Positions 27,168-37,874 of a stretch of 64,000 nt of DNA are shown piece by piece. Under the pieces are notes generated by a model that saw only the letters and a program-made list of their open reading frames with translations, ran no database searches and had not been told where the DNA came from. The stretch's first letter is position 1. Each line of letters opens with the position of its first letter. Source of the DNA: Cryobacterium adonitolivorans (GTDB lineage: Bacteria; Actinomycetota; Actinomycetes; Actinomycetales; Microbacteriaceae); the NCBI RefSeq assembly GCF_004402695.1, contig NZ_SOFL01000036.1, forward strand, positions 124,001 to 188,000, in the 5' to 3' direction. A program made the position numbers and the translations under genes.

Positions 27168-29522
27168 ATGGCAATTCTTCTCCAGCGTTTAGGCCTCTTT
27201 TCCGCACGGCGTCGATGGTGGGTGATCGTGGCATGGATCACCATTTTGGCAGGGGTTGCGTCCGCTTACGCGACCGCTGGCGGCGCCCTCTCGTCGTCGT
27301 TCTCAATTCCCGGGACACCGGCTCAGAAGGTCAACGACCAGCTCGCAGAAGCCTTCGCGAGCGCCAGTGGTGGCACCGGACAGATCGTATTCTCGACGCG
27401 CGACGGGGAGGAGTTCACGCCGGCGCAACAATCGTCCATCGCTGATGCTCTAGACAGGGCCAGCAAGGTCGACGGGGTCAGCGGCACGATCAACCCCTTC
27501 GATGCCGCCAAGCAGCGGGATGCAGCCGCCGAACAACTGGCTGCCGCCGAAGCTCAGCTATCCGCGGCTACGGCGATGCCCGGTCTTCAGGCGCAAGAGA
27601 TCGACGACCAGCAACGACTCCTGGCAGCGGCGTCCGGCGTCAAGAGCCTCTCGACAGACGGAAATACTGGCATTGCAACTGTAATCTTCACGGACGCGGC
27701 CGCCGACATCACACCCTCAGAGCTTGCCGTTGTCAGGGAAGCCGTCGACCAGCAGAAAATCGACGGCGTCGCTGTCGAATTCGACGCCGCCCTTGCCGAC
27801 CCCGGTGGCCCTCCTGGCGCGACAGAGGTCATCGGCGTCGTCATCGCTGCCATCGTGTTGTTCATCATGCTGGGTTCGATGATCGCCGCCGGATTGCCCC
27901 TTATCGCGGCCGTTGTCGGGGTCGGGGTCGGAGCCCTCGGCGTCCTGTCCTTCTCCGGCGTCGTGGAACAGACCGAGACCACCCCGATCCTGGGCCTGAT
28001 GCTCGGACTCGCCGTCGGCATCGACTACTCGCTCTTCATCCTGCACCGCCACCGCCAGAACCTTCGCGCCGGGATACCGCTGCGGAAATCCATCGGACTC
28101 GCAACAGGAACCTCGGGCACCGCGGTATTCTTTGCCGGCGTCACCGTGATCATCGTGCTCGCCGCCCTCAACATCACCGGCATCGGTTTCCTCGGCTTGA
28201 TGGGAACAGCGGGAGCAGTTTGCGTCGCGATCGCCGTCCTCGTGGCCCTGACGCTCACGCCCGCGATGCTCGCCCTCGCCGGCACCAAGGTCCTTCCTAA
28301 GAAGGAACGACATCTCATCAGTTTGAACGAGAGCGCTCCAGATAGCGCGCCCCACGATCAGCCTCAGCTGACGGTCAAAAAACCCCGCAGAGACGGCAAC
28401 ATCGGGACCCGTCACCCCGTGATCGTCATCGTGGGCGGCCTGATCGTGATGCTCGTCCTCGCCCTCCCCGCGATGAACCTCCGGCTTGCACTACCGGACG
28501 CGGGATCACAGCCGGCGACGTCAACCCAGTACAAGGCGTACACGCAGATCGGCGACGCTTTCGGAGCCGGCATGAACGGGCCCATCCTCGTCGTCGCCAA
28601 TGTACCCAGCACGACCAGCCCGAGCGAACTGACTCGTATCGAGGCCGACCTCGCCGATCAACTCATGGGCATCCCGAACGTTACCGCGACAGCGCTCGGC
28701 GGCGCCTCGGATGACAACCGAACGCTTATCTATCAGGTCATCCCGAAACAAGGCCCCTCAGCAGCTTCCACGGAGCAACTCGTGAAAGACCTCCGCGCAT
28801 TCTCGCCTGAACTCGCGACAAGCTCAGACGTGACCATCGGCGTCACCGGGCTGACCGCGATCAACATAGACATCTCTACCAAACTCGGCAGCGCGCTACC
28901 CCTGTATCTCACGGTCGTCCTGGGACTCTCTATTCTGATCATGATCCTGGTGTTCCGATCCATCCTGATTCCCGTAGTCGCGACCGCCGGGTTCCTCCTG
29001 AGCATCCTGGCTACCCTCGGCACGGTAACCGCAGTGCTCCAGTACGGATGGGGGCTGTCCCTGCTCGGCCTGCACACCCCCACACCGGTACTCAGCATCC
29101 TCCCAACCCTTCTGGTCGGAATCGTCTTCGGCCTCGCCATGGACTACCAACTCTTCCTCGTCTCAGGGATGCGCGAAGCACACGTTCACGGCAAGAACGC
29201 GAAAGACGCCGTACGAGCCGGAATCAATACGTCCAGGTCGGTGATTACAGCAGCTGCGATCATCATGATCGGCGTCTTCGGCGGCTTCGCTCTTTCAGAA
29301 AGTGCGACCATCACGCCCGTCGGTCTCGGCCTCGCTCTCGGGGTTCTCATCGACGCGTTCCTCGTGCGGATGCTGCTCGTACCAGCAACCATGACCCTGC
29401 TGGGCGAAGCGGCCTGGTGGATGCCCAAATGGCTAAACAAGATCCTGCCCAATGTCGATGTGGAAGGCAGCCAACTGGAGCAGCAGACACACACGGAGGT
29501 ACGCATCCCGATTCACGCCTGA
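27168..29522 (+). CDS. MMPL-family RND transporter
   Basis: A 784-residue membrane protein in two similar halves, each with a large extracytoplasmic loop and a helix bundle. The conserved transmembrane motifs GIDYSLFIL (about residue 283) and AMDYQLFLV (about 660) are the MMPL proton-relay signatures. GACAGGA precedes the ATG at 27168. MMPL proteins export lipids, siderophores or drugs using proton motive force. TetR control and the preceding reductase favour drug or lipid efflux. Confidence 0.88.
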   Translation: MAILLQRLGLFSARRRWWVIVAWITILAGVASAYATAGGALSSSFSIPGTPAQKVNDQLAEAFASASGGTGQIVFSTRDGEEFTPAQQSSIADALDRASKVDGVSGTINPFDAAKQRDAAAEQLAAAEAQLSAATAMPGLQAQEIDDQQRLLAAASGVKSLSTDGNTGIATVIFTDAAADITPSELAVVREAVDQQKIDGVAVEFDAALADPGGPPGATEVIGVVIAAIVLFIMLGSMIAAGLPLIAAVVGVGVGALGVLSFSGVVEQTETTPILGLMLGLAVGIDYSLFILHRHRQNLRAGIPLRKSIGLATGTSGTAVFFAGVTVIIVLAALNITGIGFLGLMGTAGAVCVAIAVLVALTLTPAMLALAGTKVLPKKERHLISLNESAPDSAPHDQPQLTVKKPRRDGNIGTRHPVIVIVGGLIVMLVLALPAMNLRLALPDAGSQPATSTQYKAYTQIGDAFGAGMNGPILVVANVPSTTSPSELTRIEADLADQLMGIPNVTATALGGASDDNRTLIYQVIPKQGPSAASTEQLVKDLRAFSPELATSSDVTIGVTGLTAINIDISTKLGSALPLYLTVVLGLSILIMILVFRSILIPVVATAGFLLSILATLGTVTAVLQYGWGLSLLGLHTPTPVLSILPTLLVGIVFGLAMDYQLFLVSGMREAHVHGKNAKDAVRAGINTSRSVITAAAIIMIGVFGGFALSESATITPVGLGLALGVLIDAFLVRMLLVPATMTLLGEAAWWMPKWLNKILPNVDVEGSQLEQQTHTEVRIPIHA

Positions 29523-29778
29523 GGATCAATCCGGTCACCTCTATGCTGACCGAAGTCGCCTCGATGGCGGAAATGCGACGCTAAACCGTCACACGACTTG
29601 AACCAGTCGAAACGCCCGGGCAACGCACCAGTCATTTCCGCCATCGAACGCTCGCCGGACAGAATCGACTACGAGGGAGCGCAACAGGAGCAGGTCTACG
29701 CTTGCGGCCGCCTGTCAATCGACGAAATGTGGGAGTACACGGGAACCGTAGGTATTCGCTTCCTCGTAGGGGACATCG

Positions 29779-29949
29779 CTATCGCGGAGGAAGCCGGCGG
29801 TCGCCAATGTCGTACCGCACGTGCCGGCCGAGCTTTAGGTACGGCGGCCCTGTATGAGTCAGGCGCCAGTCTTCCAGCGTTCGCTCGGGCAGTCGGAGCA
29901 TCTCCGCAAGTTCCTGCTGGGTGAGAAACGTCGAAGTGATCAGAGTCAT
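29779..29949 (-). pseudogene. Excisionase-like helix-turn-helix fragment
   Basis: From ATG 29949 the protein reads MTLITSTFLTQQELAEMLRL, then ERTLEDWR, TGPPYLKLGRHVRYD, the compact fold of AlpA/Xis-type DNA-binding proteins that accompany integrases. After YDIGD the frame ends in RRLPPR. The neighbouring frame continues with FLRDSDVPYEEA, so one base change has probably shortened it. It lies about 200 bp from the tRNA-Gln, the expected place for an excisionase. No integrase was found; 29950-30154 holds nothing I recognise. Confidence 0.55.
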
Positions 29950-30154
29950 CGCGTCCATACCCAGAAGGTGCGCGCACGAAGCCGTGGGCAGCCCGACTGG
30001 TTCAGGACGTGCCCGTATCAGCCCGTGCAGTAGGACACCACAGCACCCCTTAGAGAGCGTTACTGGGCCGTTTCTGGTCACAGAGGCTGTTTGAGGCCTT
30101 GACGGGAGGAGGGGCGATGGGCTGTTTCGCCGCGGAATCCTGCGCCTGTTACTG

Positions 30155-30226
30155 CTGGGGTACCTGGACTCGAACCAAGAACAAATGAACCAGAATCATC
30201 CGTGTTGCCAATTACACCATACCCCA
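30155..30226 (-). tRNA. tRNA-Gln (anticodon CTG)
   Basis: The acceptor arms TGGGGTA and TACCCCA pair over all 7 bp. The anticodon stem GATGA/TCATT encloses TTCTGGT (anticodon CTG). The T arm CTTGG/CCAGG encloses TTCGAGT. The CCA end is not encoded. It lies 36 bp after the thioredoxin-reductase-like gene, in the same orientation as gltX. Actinobacterial GluRS usually charges tRNA-Gln before amidation, so the proximity is fitting. Its 3' end faces the mobile-element-rich left half, suggesting an island attachment site. Confidence 0.93.
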
Positions 30227-30261
30227 ATGGCGATGTCCGAGGACCGCGCCGAAAAGTAACT

Positions 30262-31299
30262 CTATCCCACTCCGGGGCGACCAGCCAAATTGACTGGCGG
30301 GTGTGTCGCGAGCGGGCCGAGGAGATCGCGGTTGATGGCCACGGCGGCGCGGGTGCCCTCGCCGGCGGAGATAAGTAACTGCTCCGGACCGGGCGGGGTG
30401 GTGTCTCCAGCGGCGTACAGCCCGGACACCGAGGTGCGGCCCTGGGCGTCGACGACGAGCAGGCCGGCGGCATCCGTGGCCGGGTTCAGCGCAGCCGCAA
30501 AGGTTGCCGCGGCCTCGTACCTGGGGCGCACAAAACCCCCCTCCCTGGCCACGAACTCGCCGTCGCCGACCTGGATGCCGGTCATGGCACCGCGCTCCCC
30601 CACCACGTCGGTGAGCGGACGCCGGTCGACCCGGATGCCGCGCGAGGCGAGCCCGGCCTCGTCGGCCTCGGTGACACGGCCGACGCCGTTGGTGAAGACG
30701 ATCAGGTCGGCGGTCCACTGCGAGATGAGCAGGGCGTGTTCAGCGAGGTCGTCGGTCTCACCGATCAGGGCCAGGGCCCGGTCGGCTTCTTCGTAGCCGT
30801 CGCAGGCGATGCAGCTGTGCAGGTTGGTGCCATACCAGGCGCGAATACTCGGCAGCGCCGGCAGCGTCTCGGCCAGGCCGGTGGCGATGAGCACGGTTCG
30901 CGCCGCCACCACGCGGTTTTTCTCTCCGCGCATGCCCTTGGTGGACACGGTGAACCGTGCCGCGCCGTCGCCGGGCAGCTGCTCGACGGAGCGCACCAGG
31001 CCCACGTGGAACTCGGCGGACGGGTAGGCCTCGTACTCCTCGCGGCCAATGCGTCGCAGCTCCAGCGGCGGCACACCGTCGCGGGTGATGAAGCCGTGCG
31101 AGCGCAGCGTGGCGGAGTGCCGGGGCCGGTTGCTGTCGATCATCAGGGTGCGGCGGCGGGCGCGCACGAGGCTGAGGCCGGCGGCGAGCCCGGCCGGTCC
31201 GGCGCCGATGATGACGACGTCGTACGGCGCCACACCGGCCCCGGCAGCGGAATCGCTGCCGGGGCCCGTGGCGGCACTCAACGGGCCATCGGTCGTCAT
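30262..31299 (-). CDS. Thioredoxin reductase-like FAD/NAD(P) oxidoreductase
   Basis: A 345-residue flavoprotein. The N-terminal FAD motif is [14 protein letters not shown] (about residues 28-41), a CxxC pair appears in SCIACDGYE near 165 (CATC in standard TrxB), and the C-terminal FAD motif is LYAAGDTT. The first 25 residues are low complexity. The ATG overlaps the gltX stop (ATGA), so the two are co-translated. The physiological partner is unknown; a thioredoxin-independent disulfide or quinone reductase role is possible. Confidence 0.83.
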   Translation of the reverse strand: MTTDGPLSAATGPGSDSAAGAGVAPYDVVIIGAGPAGLAAGLSLVRARRRTLMIDSNRPRHSATLRSHGFITRDGVPPLELRRIGREEYEAYPSAEFHVGLVRSVEQLPGDGAARFTVSTKGMRGEKNRVVAARTVLIATGLAETLPALPSIRAWYGTNLHSCIACDGYEEADRALALIGETDDLAEHALLISQWTADLIVFTNGVGRVTEADEAGLASRGIRVDRRPLTDVVGERGAMTGIQVGDGEFVAREGGFVRPRYEAAATFAAALNPATDAAGLLVVDAQGRTSVSGLYAAGDTTPPGPEQLLISAGEGTRAAVAINRDLLGPLATHPPVNLAGRPGVG

Positions 31300-32816
31300 G
31301 ACACCAGGGTCGCCGAGAGCCGATCCAGGCGAGCCAGCGTGTCGGTCCGGCCGAGGATCTCCATCGACTCGAACAGCGGCGGCGAGATCTTGCGACCCGA
31401 CACGGCAACACGCAGGGGGCCGAACGCCACCCGCGGCTTGAGGCCGAGGCCGTCGATCAGCGTCTCGGTGAGGGTGCTGTGAACGAGCTCATGGGTCCAC
31501 TCCGCTTCGGGAATGCTCCGCAGTGCCGTCGTGGACGCGGTAAGAATCTCGGCAGCGTTCTGCGGGAGAGAGGCGAGCGCATCCGGCTGGTGCTCGAGCA
31601 TGTCGGCGCTCTGGAACAGGAAGCCGAGCATATCCGGCGTCTCGCCGAGCAGTGCGATGCGCTCCTGCACGAGCGGGGCGGCGGCGGTGAGGATGGCCTG
31701 CTCGGTGTCGCTGAGCGGCTCGGTGAGCACGCCCGCCTTCACCAGGTAGGGAACCACGCGCACGGCGAAGTCGGCCGGCTCGAGCAGGCGGATGTGGTCG
31801 CCGTTGAGCGATTCGGCCTTCTTGAGGTCGAAGCGGGCGGGGTTGGGGTTCACGTCGACGACGTCGAACGCGGCGATCATCTCCTCGATGGAGAACACGT
31901 CGCGGTCGTGGGTGAGGGACCAGCCCAGCAGGGACAAGTAGTTCACCAGGCCCTCGGGAATGAAGCCGCGCTCGCGGTGCAGGAACAGATTCGACTCCGG
32001 GTCCCGCTTGGAGAGCTTCTTGTTCTTGTCACCCATCACGTAGGGCAAGTGGCCGAAGCGCGGCACAAAAGTGGTGATTCCGATGTCGATGAGCGCGTGG
32101 TACAGCGCGATCTGACGGGGCGTGGAGGAGAGCAGGTCTTCGCCGCGCAGCACATGGGTGACGCCCATCAGGGCGTCGTCGACGGGGTTCACGAACGGGT
32201 AAAGCGGATGTCCGTTGGGCCGCACCACGACGAAGTCGCTGAACGAGCCGGCCGGGAAGGTGATCTCGCCGCGCACCAGGTCGTCGAAGGAGAGCTCGGT
32301 GTCTGGCACCTTGAGGCGGAGCGCGGGCTCGCGGCCCTCGGCGCGGAAGGCGGCCTTCTGCTCGTCGGTGAGGTCGCGCTCGTAGTTGTCGTAGCCGAGC
32401 TTGGCGTCGCGGCCGAGCTTGATGTTGCGTTCGGCGATCTCCTCGCCGGTGGCGAAGCTCTCGTAGATGTGGCCGGACTCGATGAGCTTGGCGATCACAT
32501 CGCGGTAGATGTCGTAGCGCTGGGACTGGCGGTACGGCTCGTTGGGTCCGCCGGCTTCCACGCCCTCGTCCCAGTCCAGGCGCAGCCAGCGCATCGCGTC
32601 CAGGAGCTGGGTGAAGCTCTCCTCGCTGTCGCGGGCCGCGTCGGTGTCCTCCACGCGGAAGATGAATTTACCCCCGGTGTGCCGGGCGTATGCCCAGTTG
32701 AACAGGGCCGTACGGATCAGGCCGACGTGGGGCGTTCCGGTGGGCGAGGGGCAGAACCGCACGCGCACATCAGTGCCGGTGGCGGTCGAGAACGGGTGTG
32801 CTGTTGTAGTAGACAT
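31296..32816 (-). CDS. gltX: Glutamyl-tRNA synthetase
   Basis: A 506-residue class Ic synthetase. The HIGH-type motif is in [18 protein letters not shown] (about residues 24-41) and the KMSKS equivalent is [10 protein letters not shown] near 255. The anticodon-binding domain follows. It charges tRNA-Glu, and in actinobacteria usually also tRNA-Gln, for GatCAB amidation. Length is normal. It is followed by the reductase gene and tRNA-Gln on the same strand. Confidence 0.96.
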   Translation of the reverse strand: MSTTTAHPFSTATGTDVRVRFCPSPTGTPHVGLIRTALFNWAYARHTGGKFIFRVEDTDAARDSEESFTQLLDAMRWLRLDWDEGVEAGGPNEPYRQSQRYDIYRDVIAKLIESGHIYESFATGEEIAERNIKLGRDAKLGYDNYERDLTDEQKAAFRAEGREPALRLKVPDTELSFDDLVRGEITFPAGSFSDFVVVRPNGHPLYPFVNPVDDALMGVTHVLRGEDLLSSTPRQIALYHALIDIGITTFVPRFGHLPYVMGDKNKKLSKRDPESNLFLHRERGFIPEGLVNYLSLLGWSLTHDRDVFSIEEMIAAFDVVDVNPNPARFDLKKAESLNGDHIRLLEPADFAVRVVPYLVKAGVLTEPLSDTEQAILTAAAPLVQERIALLGETPDMLGFLFQSADMLEHQPDALASLPQNAAEILTASTTALRSIPEAEWTHELVHSTLTETLIDGLGLKPRVAFGPLRVAVSGRKISPPLFESMEILGRTDTLARLDRLSATLVS

Positions 32817-32823
32817 ACTGTTG

Positions 32824-33819
32824 TCATCCTATCGAGGGTGTGCCGCGTTCCAACCTCGAAGTGAGCGAAGCCTGCAGCGACCAGGGCGCCGCGTCGATCT
32901 CGCCGATGGCCCGGATGGTGGCCGCCACCGCCGGAATCGACTCCGCCCCCTCGGTTCCGACCAGGTGAATCGTGCGGAAGTCGCCGCCCGTCGTGGGCCG
33001 GGCCACGATGCCCGCTGGCAGCGGCGACGCCGCGATGGCCAGGGCGGGCACGAGCGCCACGCCAAGGCCCGCCGCGACCATGCCGAACACGGCCACGACG
33101 TTGTCGGTCTCGTAGGAGATGCTCGGGCTGAACCCGCTGCGGGTGGCGAGGTCGAGCAGGTGGGCTCGGCAGCGCGGGCAGCCGCCGATCCACTGCTCCG
33201 CGGCCAGCAGGGCCAGGTCGATGCGGTCGCGGCCGGCGAGGGGGTGCTCGCGGGGCACGACCACGAGCATCTCGTCGCGCCAAAGCGGCACGACGGTGAG
33301 TCCCTGGGCGCTCTGCCGGTGTGGGTCGGCCTGGTCGCCCGTGTAGCTGAAGGTGATCGCGAGGTCGGCGGCCTGGTCGCGCACGGCCCTCACGGCCTCC
33401 GGCGGCTCGGCCTCGACGTAGTTCAGCTGCACGCCGGGGTGCCGCTGGGAGAGACCGCGCAGCAGGGTGGGGATCACCGTGGCCGAGGCGGAGGGGAACG
33501 CGGCGAGGGTCACCCGGCCGCTGCGGAGGCCCACCAGGTCGCTGAGTTCGCCCGCCGCCGCATCCAACGCCTGGGTCACGGTGGCCGCGTGCCGGGCCAG
33601 GATGCGGCCGGCCTCGGTGAGCCGCACGCCGCGGCCGGCCTTGGCCACCAGCGGCATGCCCAGGCGAGCCTCGAGCCGTTTGAGGTGCTGGCTCACGGCC
33701 GGCTGGCTGTAGCCGAGCGAGCGGGCTGCGGCCGTGATCGAGCCCAGCTCGTTGATGCGGTGCACGATGCGCAGCGCGTGGGAATCTACATCGAGTGCAC
33801 GTTGAACATTTTCGGGCAT
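32824..33819 (-). CDS. LysR-family transcriptional regulator
   Basis: A 331-residue regulator. The N-terminal helix-turn-helix is [25 protein letters not shown] (about residues 26-50, quoted here as separate motifs: [12 protein letters not shown] and [10 protein letters not shown]), followed by a periplasmic-binding-like effector domain. It is divergent from the class V aminotransferase at 33901, the usual arrangement for a LysR activator and its target. The effector is unknown. Confidence 0.88.
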   Translation of the reverse strand: MPENVQRALDVDSHALRIVHRINELGSITAAARSLGYSQPAVSQHLKRLEARLGMPLVAKAGRGVRLTEAGRILARHAATVTQALDAAAGELSDLVGLRSGRVTLAAFPSASATVIPTLLRGLSQRHPGVQLNYVEAEPPEAVRAVRDQAADLAITFSYTGDQADPHRQSAQGLTVVPLWRDEMLVVVPREHPLAGRDRIDLALLAAEQWIGGCPRCRAHLLDLATRSGFSPSISYETDNVVAVFGMVAAGLGVALVPALAIAASPLPAGIVARPTTGGDFRTIHLVGTEGAESIPAVAATIRAIGEIDAAPWSLQASLTSRLERGTPSIG

Positions 33820-33900
33820 GCCCGAATCATAACGAGCAGTTATCTAATTGATCGAGGACTGGGCATTGCCGAATGGATCGATGGAGGCAACGCTGGGTGG

Positions 33901-35067
33901 ATGCGATCGACCGTTCCACCCTCAGCTCCAGCCTCGGCGCCGTCTCCAGCTCTGTCCTCGGCACCGGCACCGGCACTGACCATGGCCGAGGCGCAGGCCG
34001 CCTACTCCCCTACGAGCACGCGTTATCTGGCCGCGTGCACCGCGGGGTTGCCCACCCTGGACACCGTGCGGGCGCTCCGCGAGGACGCCGACACCTGGGG
34101 CAACGGCCTGGCCTCCCCGGCGCACTATCAGGTCGAAGTCGACCGGGCCCGCGCTCTCTACGCCGGACTGGTCGGGGTGGGCACCGACCGGGTGGCCGTT
34201 GGGTCGCAGGCATCGGTCATGGCGGCCGTGCTGGCCGCATCCGTGCCCGCGGGCCGCGAGGTCGTGTGCATTGATGGGGACTTCACGTCGATGGTCTTCC
34301 CGTTCCTGCAGCAAGAGCACCGAGGAATCACGGTGCGCCACGTACCGTTGGCCCAGCTCGCGGCCTCGCTCACCGAGCGCACCTGGCTGGTCGTCTTCTC
34401 GCTGGTGCAGTCCGCAACCGGCGAGATCGCGGACGCGCCGGCCATCCGGGCCGCGGCCGCCGCGGTGGGAGCATTCACGCTCTGCGACACGACGCAGTCC
34501 ACCGGCTGGCTACCCGTGCACGCCGACGACTTCGATGCCACGATCTGCCACGCCTACAAGTGGCTGGGCGCACCGCGCGGTGCGGCATTCCTCACCGTGC
34601 TGCCCGCCCTGGCGGCGGTGCTGCGCCCCGTGCAGGCCGGCTGGTTCGCGGGCGACGACCCGTGGGCATCTTGTTATGGCCCCACCATGACCCTGGCGAC
34701 GGATGCCCGACGCTTCGACGTGTCGCCGGCCTGGCCCGCCTGGGTGGGCACGCGGGTGGCTCTCGAGTTCTTCGCAACACTGGACCCGGCCACCGTGTAC
34801 GCCCACGACACCGGCCTGGGCAATGCGCTCTGCGCCGGGCTCGGGCTGCCCGTGAACAACCAGGCCATCGTCACGTGGGCCGACCCCGCCGGCATCGACC
34901 TGGCCCGCCTCACCGCCGCCGGCATCACCGCCTCCGGCCGGGCCGGCCGCGCCCGCGTGGGCTTCCACCTCTGGAACGACTCCTCCGACGTGGATGCCGT
35001 GCTAGCGGCCCTCGCCCAGCCCCAGTCTCGCGAACTGCGACTTAAGCCCCAGAATCTCGTGACGTGA
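33901..35067 (+). CDS. Class V aminotransferase-like PLP enzyme
   Basis: A 388-residue protein (361 if it starts at ATG 33982, MAEAQAAYSP). The PLP lysine lies in CHAYKWLGAPRGAAF (about residue 221) and the cofactor aspartate is in LCDTTQSTGW. It resembles cysteine-desulfurase or kynureninase-fold enzymes, but the substrate cannot be named. GGAGG stands 12-16 bp before 33901. The Ala/Pro/Ser-rich first 27 residues make the later start quite possible. Probably controlled by the divergent LysR gene. Confidence 0.78.
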   Translation: MRSTVPPSAPASAPSPALSSAPAPALTMAEAQAAYSPTSTRYLAACTAGLPTLDTVRALREDADTWGNGLASPAHYQVEVDRARALYAGLVGVGTDRVAVGSQASVMAAVLAASVPAGREVVCIDGDFTSMVFPFLQQEHRGITVRHVPLAQLAASLTERTWLVVFSLVQSATGEIADAPAIRAAAAAVGAFTLCDTTQSTGWLPVHADDFDATICHAYKWLGAPRGAAFLTVLPALAAVLRPVQAGWFAGDDPWASCYGPTMTLATDARRFDVSPAWPAWVGTRVALEFFATLDPATVYAHDTGLGNALCAGLGLPVNNQAIVTWADPAGIDLARLTAAGITASGRAGRARVGFHLWNDSSDVDAVLAALAQPQSRELRLKPQNLVT

Positions 35068-35130
35068 GGTGCTTAGCTCACGGTTCGCGGATGGGGTGGG
35101 CTGGGTGGGGTGAGCCGGGCCTCGGGCGGG

Positions 35131-35835
35131 CTACTTCTGGGCGGCCACCGCGTCGATGATCGCGCTGGCCAGCTTCACGGAAGACGCCGGGTTCTGGCCC
35201 GTGTAGAGGTTGCGGTCGATCTCGATGTGCTCGGCGAAGGAGGCACCCTCGACGAAGTCGGCACCGAGCTCGACCAGGCGAGCCTGCACGAGCCACTTGG
35301 CCTTCGGGGCGAGTCCGCCCAGGGCCTCTTCGGCGTCGGTGAAACCGGTCATGCGGTAGGCCAGGAACGGCCAGGTGCCGTCGGCGGCCGTCGCGGCCAG
35401 TAGCGCGGCCGGGGCGTGGCACAGCACGCCGAGGATCCGACCGGATGCGATGGTGTCGGTCATGATCTGGCCACTGGTGGCGTCGACCGCGAGGTCCTCC
35501 ATGGGGCCGTGTCCACCGGGATAGAAGACCACGTCGTAGTCGGCAACAGTGACGTCATCGAGCGATGCCGGGCTCTTCAGTGCGGGCATCGAGCCGAGGT
35601 AGCTGCGGAGCTCGGTGGAGCGCTCCTCGCCCCCGGTGGCCCCGGCGACCAGGCTGCCCTCGTCGACGGTGGGCGCGATGCCCTGAGGGGTGGCGATGGT
35701 GATCGACCAGCCGGCCTCGGTGAAGAGGCGGTGCGGCTCGGCAAGTTCCTCGGCCCAGTACCCGGTGGGGTGCAGGGTGCCATCGTTGAGGGTCCAGTGG
35801 TCAGCGGCGCTGACGACGAAGAGTACGGAAGTCAT
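35131..35835 (-). CDS. DJ-1/PfpI family (class I glutamine amidotransferase-like) protein
   Basis: A 234-residue protein. The nucleophile elbow is LCHAPAALL near residue 138 (Cys-His) and YPGGHGPMEDL near 110 supplies the family glutamate region. It resembles Hsp31-like glyoxalase III or deglycase proteins. It is followed on the plus strand by none of its own partners; the upstream MDR oxidoreductase (35884-36924) reads in the same direction, 48 bp away, and both could detoxify carbonyl compounds under the TetR at 37122. Confidence 0.82.
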   Translation of the reverse strand: MTSVLFVVSAADHWTLNDGTLHPTGYWAEELAEPHRLFTEAGWSITIATPQGIAPTVDEGSLVAGATGGEERSTELRSYLGSMPALKSPASLDDVTVADYDVVFYPGGHGPMEDLAVDATSGQIMTDTIASGRILGVLCHAPAALLAATAADGTWPFLAYRMTGFTDAEEALGGLAPKAKWLVQARLVELGADFVEGASFAEHIEIDRNLYTGQNPASSVKLASAIIDAVAAQK

Positions 35836-35883
35836 AGTTTCTCCAGTGGCGAATTCAGTAACGATACGGAAAGGGCAGTGAGC

Positions 35884-36924
<1,041 letters not shown>

Positions 36925-37004
36925 GAGAAGAATCCTTACTGTTCGCGGTCGGTGCCGGGGCGTTCGTGGCGTCCCTGTTTCAACGGATCGTTTTCTGCAC
37001 CGAT

Positions 37005-37042
37005 CGTTTTACTATAGCCGGGCTATCGGTTATAGTGAAACG
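37005..37042. promoter_or_regulatory. Candidate TetR operator
   Basis: CGTTTTACTATA (37005-37016) and TATAGTGAAACG (37031-37042) match in 11 of 12 positions as an inverted repeat with a 14-bp centre. It lies between the oxidoreductase (start 36924) and the TetR gene (start 37122). A further GATCGTTTT half-site lies at 36986-36994. Confidence 0.6.
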
Positions 37043-37121
37043 AACGGTACAGAACATTCACAGCATCACCGCTCGCAACACCCACGGACCAGACGTCAGC
37101 GGGACGGAAGGCAGGCAGCTC

Positions 37122-37757
37122 ATGGGACGGCTCCAGACGTTCGACAGCACCGCGGTCGTGCAATCCGCCCGCGACGTCTTCTGGGACCTCGGCTACGACG
37201 GGGCATCCCTGGCCGACCTCGAGACGGCGACCGGTGTCAACCGGTCGAGCCTGTACCACGCGTTCGGCAGCAAACGGGGGCTCTTCGACGCCGCCGTTGC
37301 CGATTACCGCGACACCGTCATCAGCCCTCGCCTGCGCGGCCTGCAGGCGGATGGTGCGGGCCGCCGGGACCTGCTGGCCTACTTCAACGAACTGCGGGAA
37401 GCCGTGGCCACGCTGCCGCTGGACTCCCCCCGGCGGGGCTGCCTCCTGGTCAACTGCGCCACGGGACTCGCCACGCACGACGAACCCGCCCGAGAAGTGG
37501 TGGAGGCGTACCGCACCGAGCTCGCGGCCGCGCTGCGCAACGCCCTCGCCAACGCCGGTGCCATCGCCCAAGCCGACCGCTCTCGGGACACCGGCTCCGA
37601 AACGTCCGCTTCCACCGAACGCACCGACGAACGGGTGCGCACCCTCGCGTCCCTCTCGATGAGCGCGATGCTGCTCGCCCGGGTCAACGCCGCCGAGTCG
37701 GACGCACTCCTGTCCACGGCCGCGGACCAGGTCCGCGTCTGGTTCCCCGCTCCCTGA
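37122..37757 (+). CDS. TetR-family repressor
   Basis: A 211-residue regulator. The helix-turn-helix is ASLADLETATGVNRSSLYHAF (about residues 28-48; key residues T37, S42, Y45), followed by a C-terminal domain with the RRGCLLVNCA segment found in TetR proteins that govern oxidoreductases. The ATG at 37122 lies 80 bp after the inverted repeat; longer in-frame extensions run into that operator. It probably represses the divergent oxidoreductase gene. Confidence 0.87.
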   Translation: MGRLQTFDSTAVVQSARDVFWDLGYDGASLADLETATGVNRSSLYHAFGSKRGLFDAAVADYRDTVISPRLRGLQADGAGRRDLLAYFNELREAVATLPLDSPRRGCLLVNCATGLATHDEPAREVVEAYRTELAAALRNALANAGAIAQADRSRDTGSETSASTERTDERVRTLASLSMSAMLLARVNAAESDALLSTAADQVRVWFPAP

Positions 37758-37768
37758 CCGCGCCCGCC

Positions 37769-37848
37769 GACCACTAACTGTTCCCCGTCCGGACATTTGC
37801 ATCCGGTGCGCCGGGCACAATTGCCCGCTTGGGGAACAGTCGGTGGTC
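37769..37848. terminator. Long imperfect inverted repeat between convergent genes
   Basis: GACCACTAACTGTTCCCC (37769-37786) and GGGGAACAGTCGGTGGTC (37831-37848) pair in 16 of 18 positions, with a smaller GGGCACAATTGCCC hairpin inside. It separates the tetR end from the convergent hydrolase end, so a bidirectional terminator is the simplest reading. No T-run is present, and a small mobile hairpin is also possible. Confidence 0.5.
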
Positions 37849-37874
37849 AGGTTGTTCGCGGTTCGAAGAAGAGC

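Noticed and set aside
29598..29924. 108-codon plus-strand open frame
   Set aside because: Mostly antisense to the excisionase-like fragment, which has clear family residues; no support for the plus-strand frame.
31479..32864. Long plus-strand open frame across gltX
   Set aside because: It is antisense to gltX and has no domain likeness; high GC content leaves such frames open. The same applies to 48626-50356, 51441-52814 and 52908-54569.
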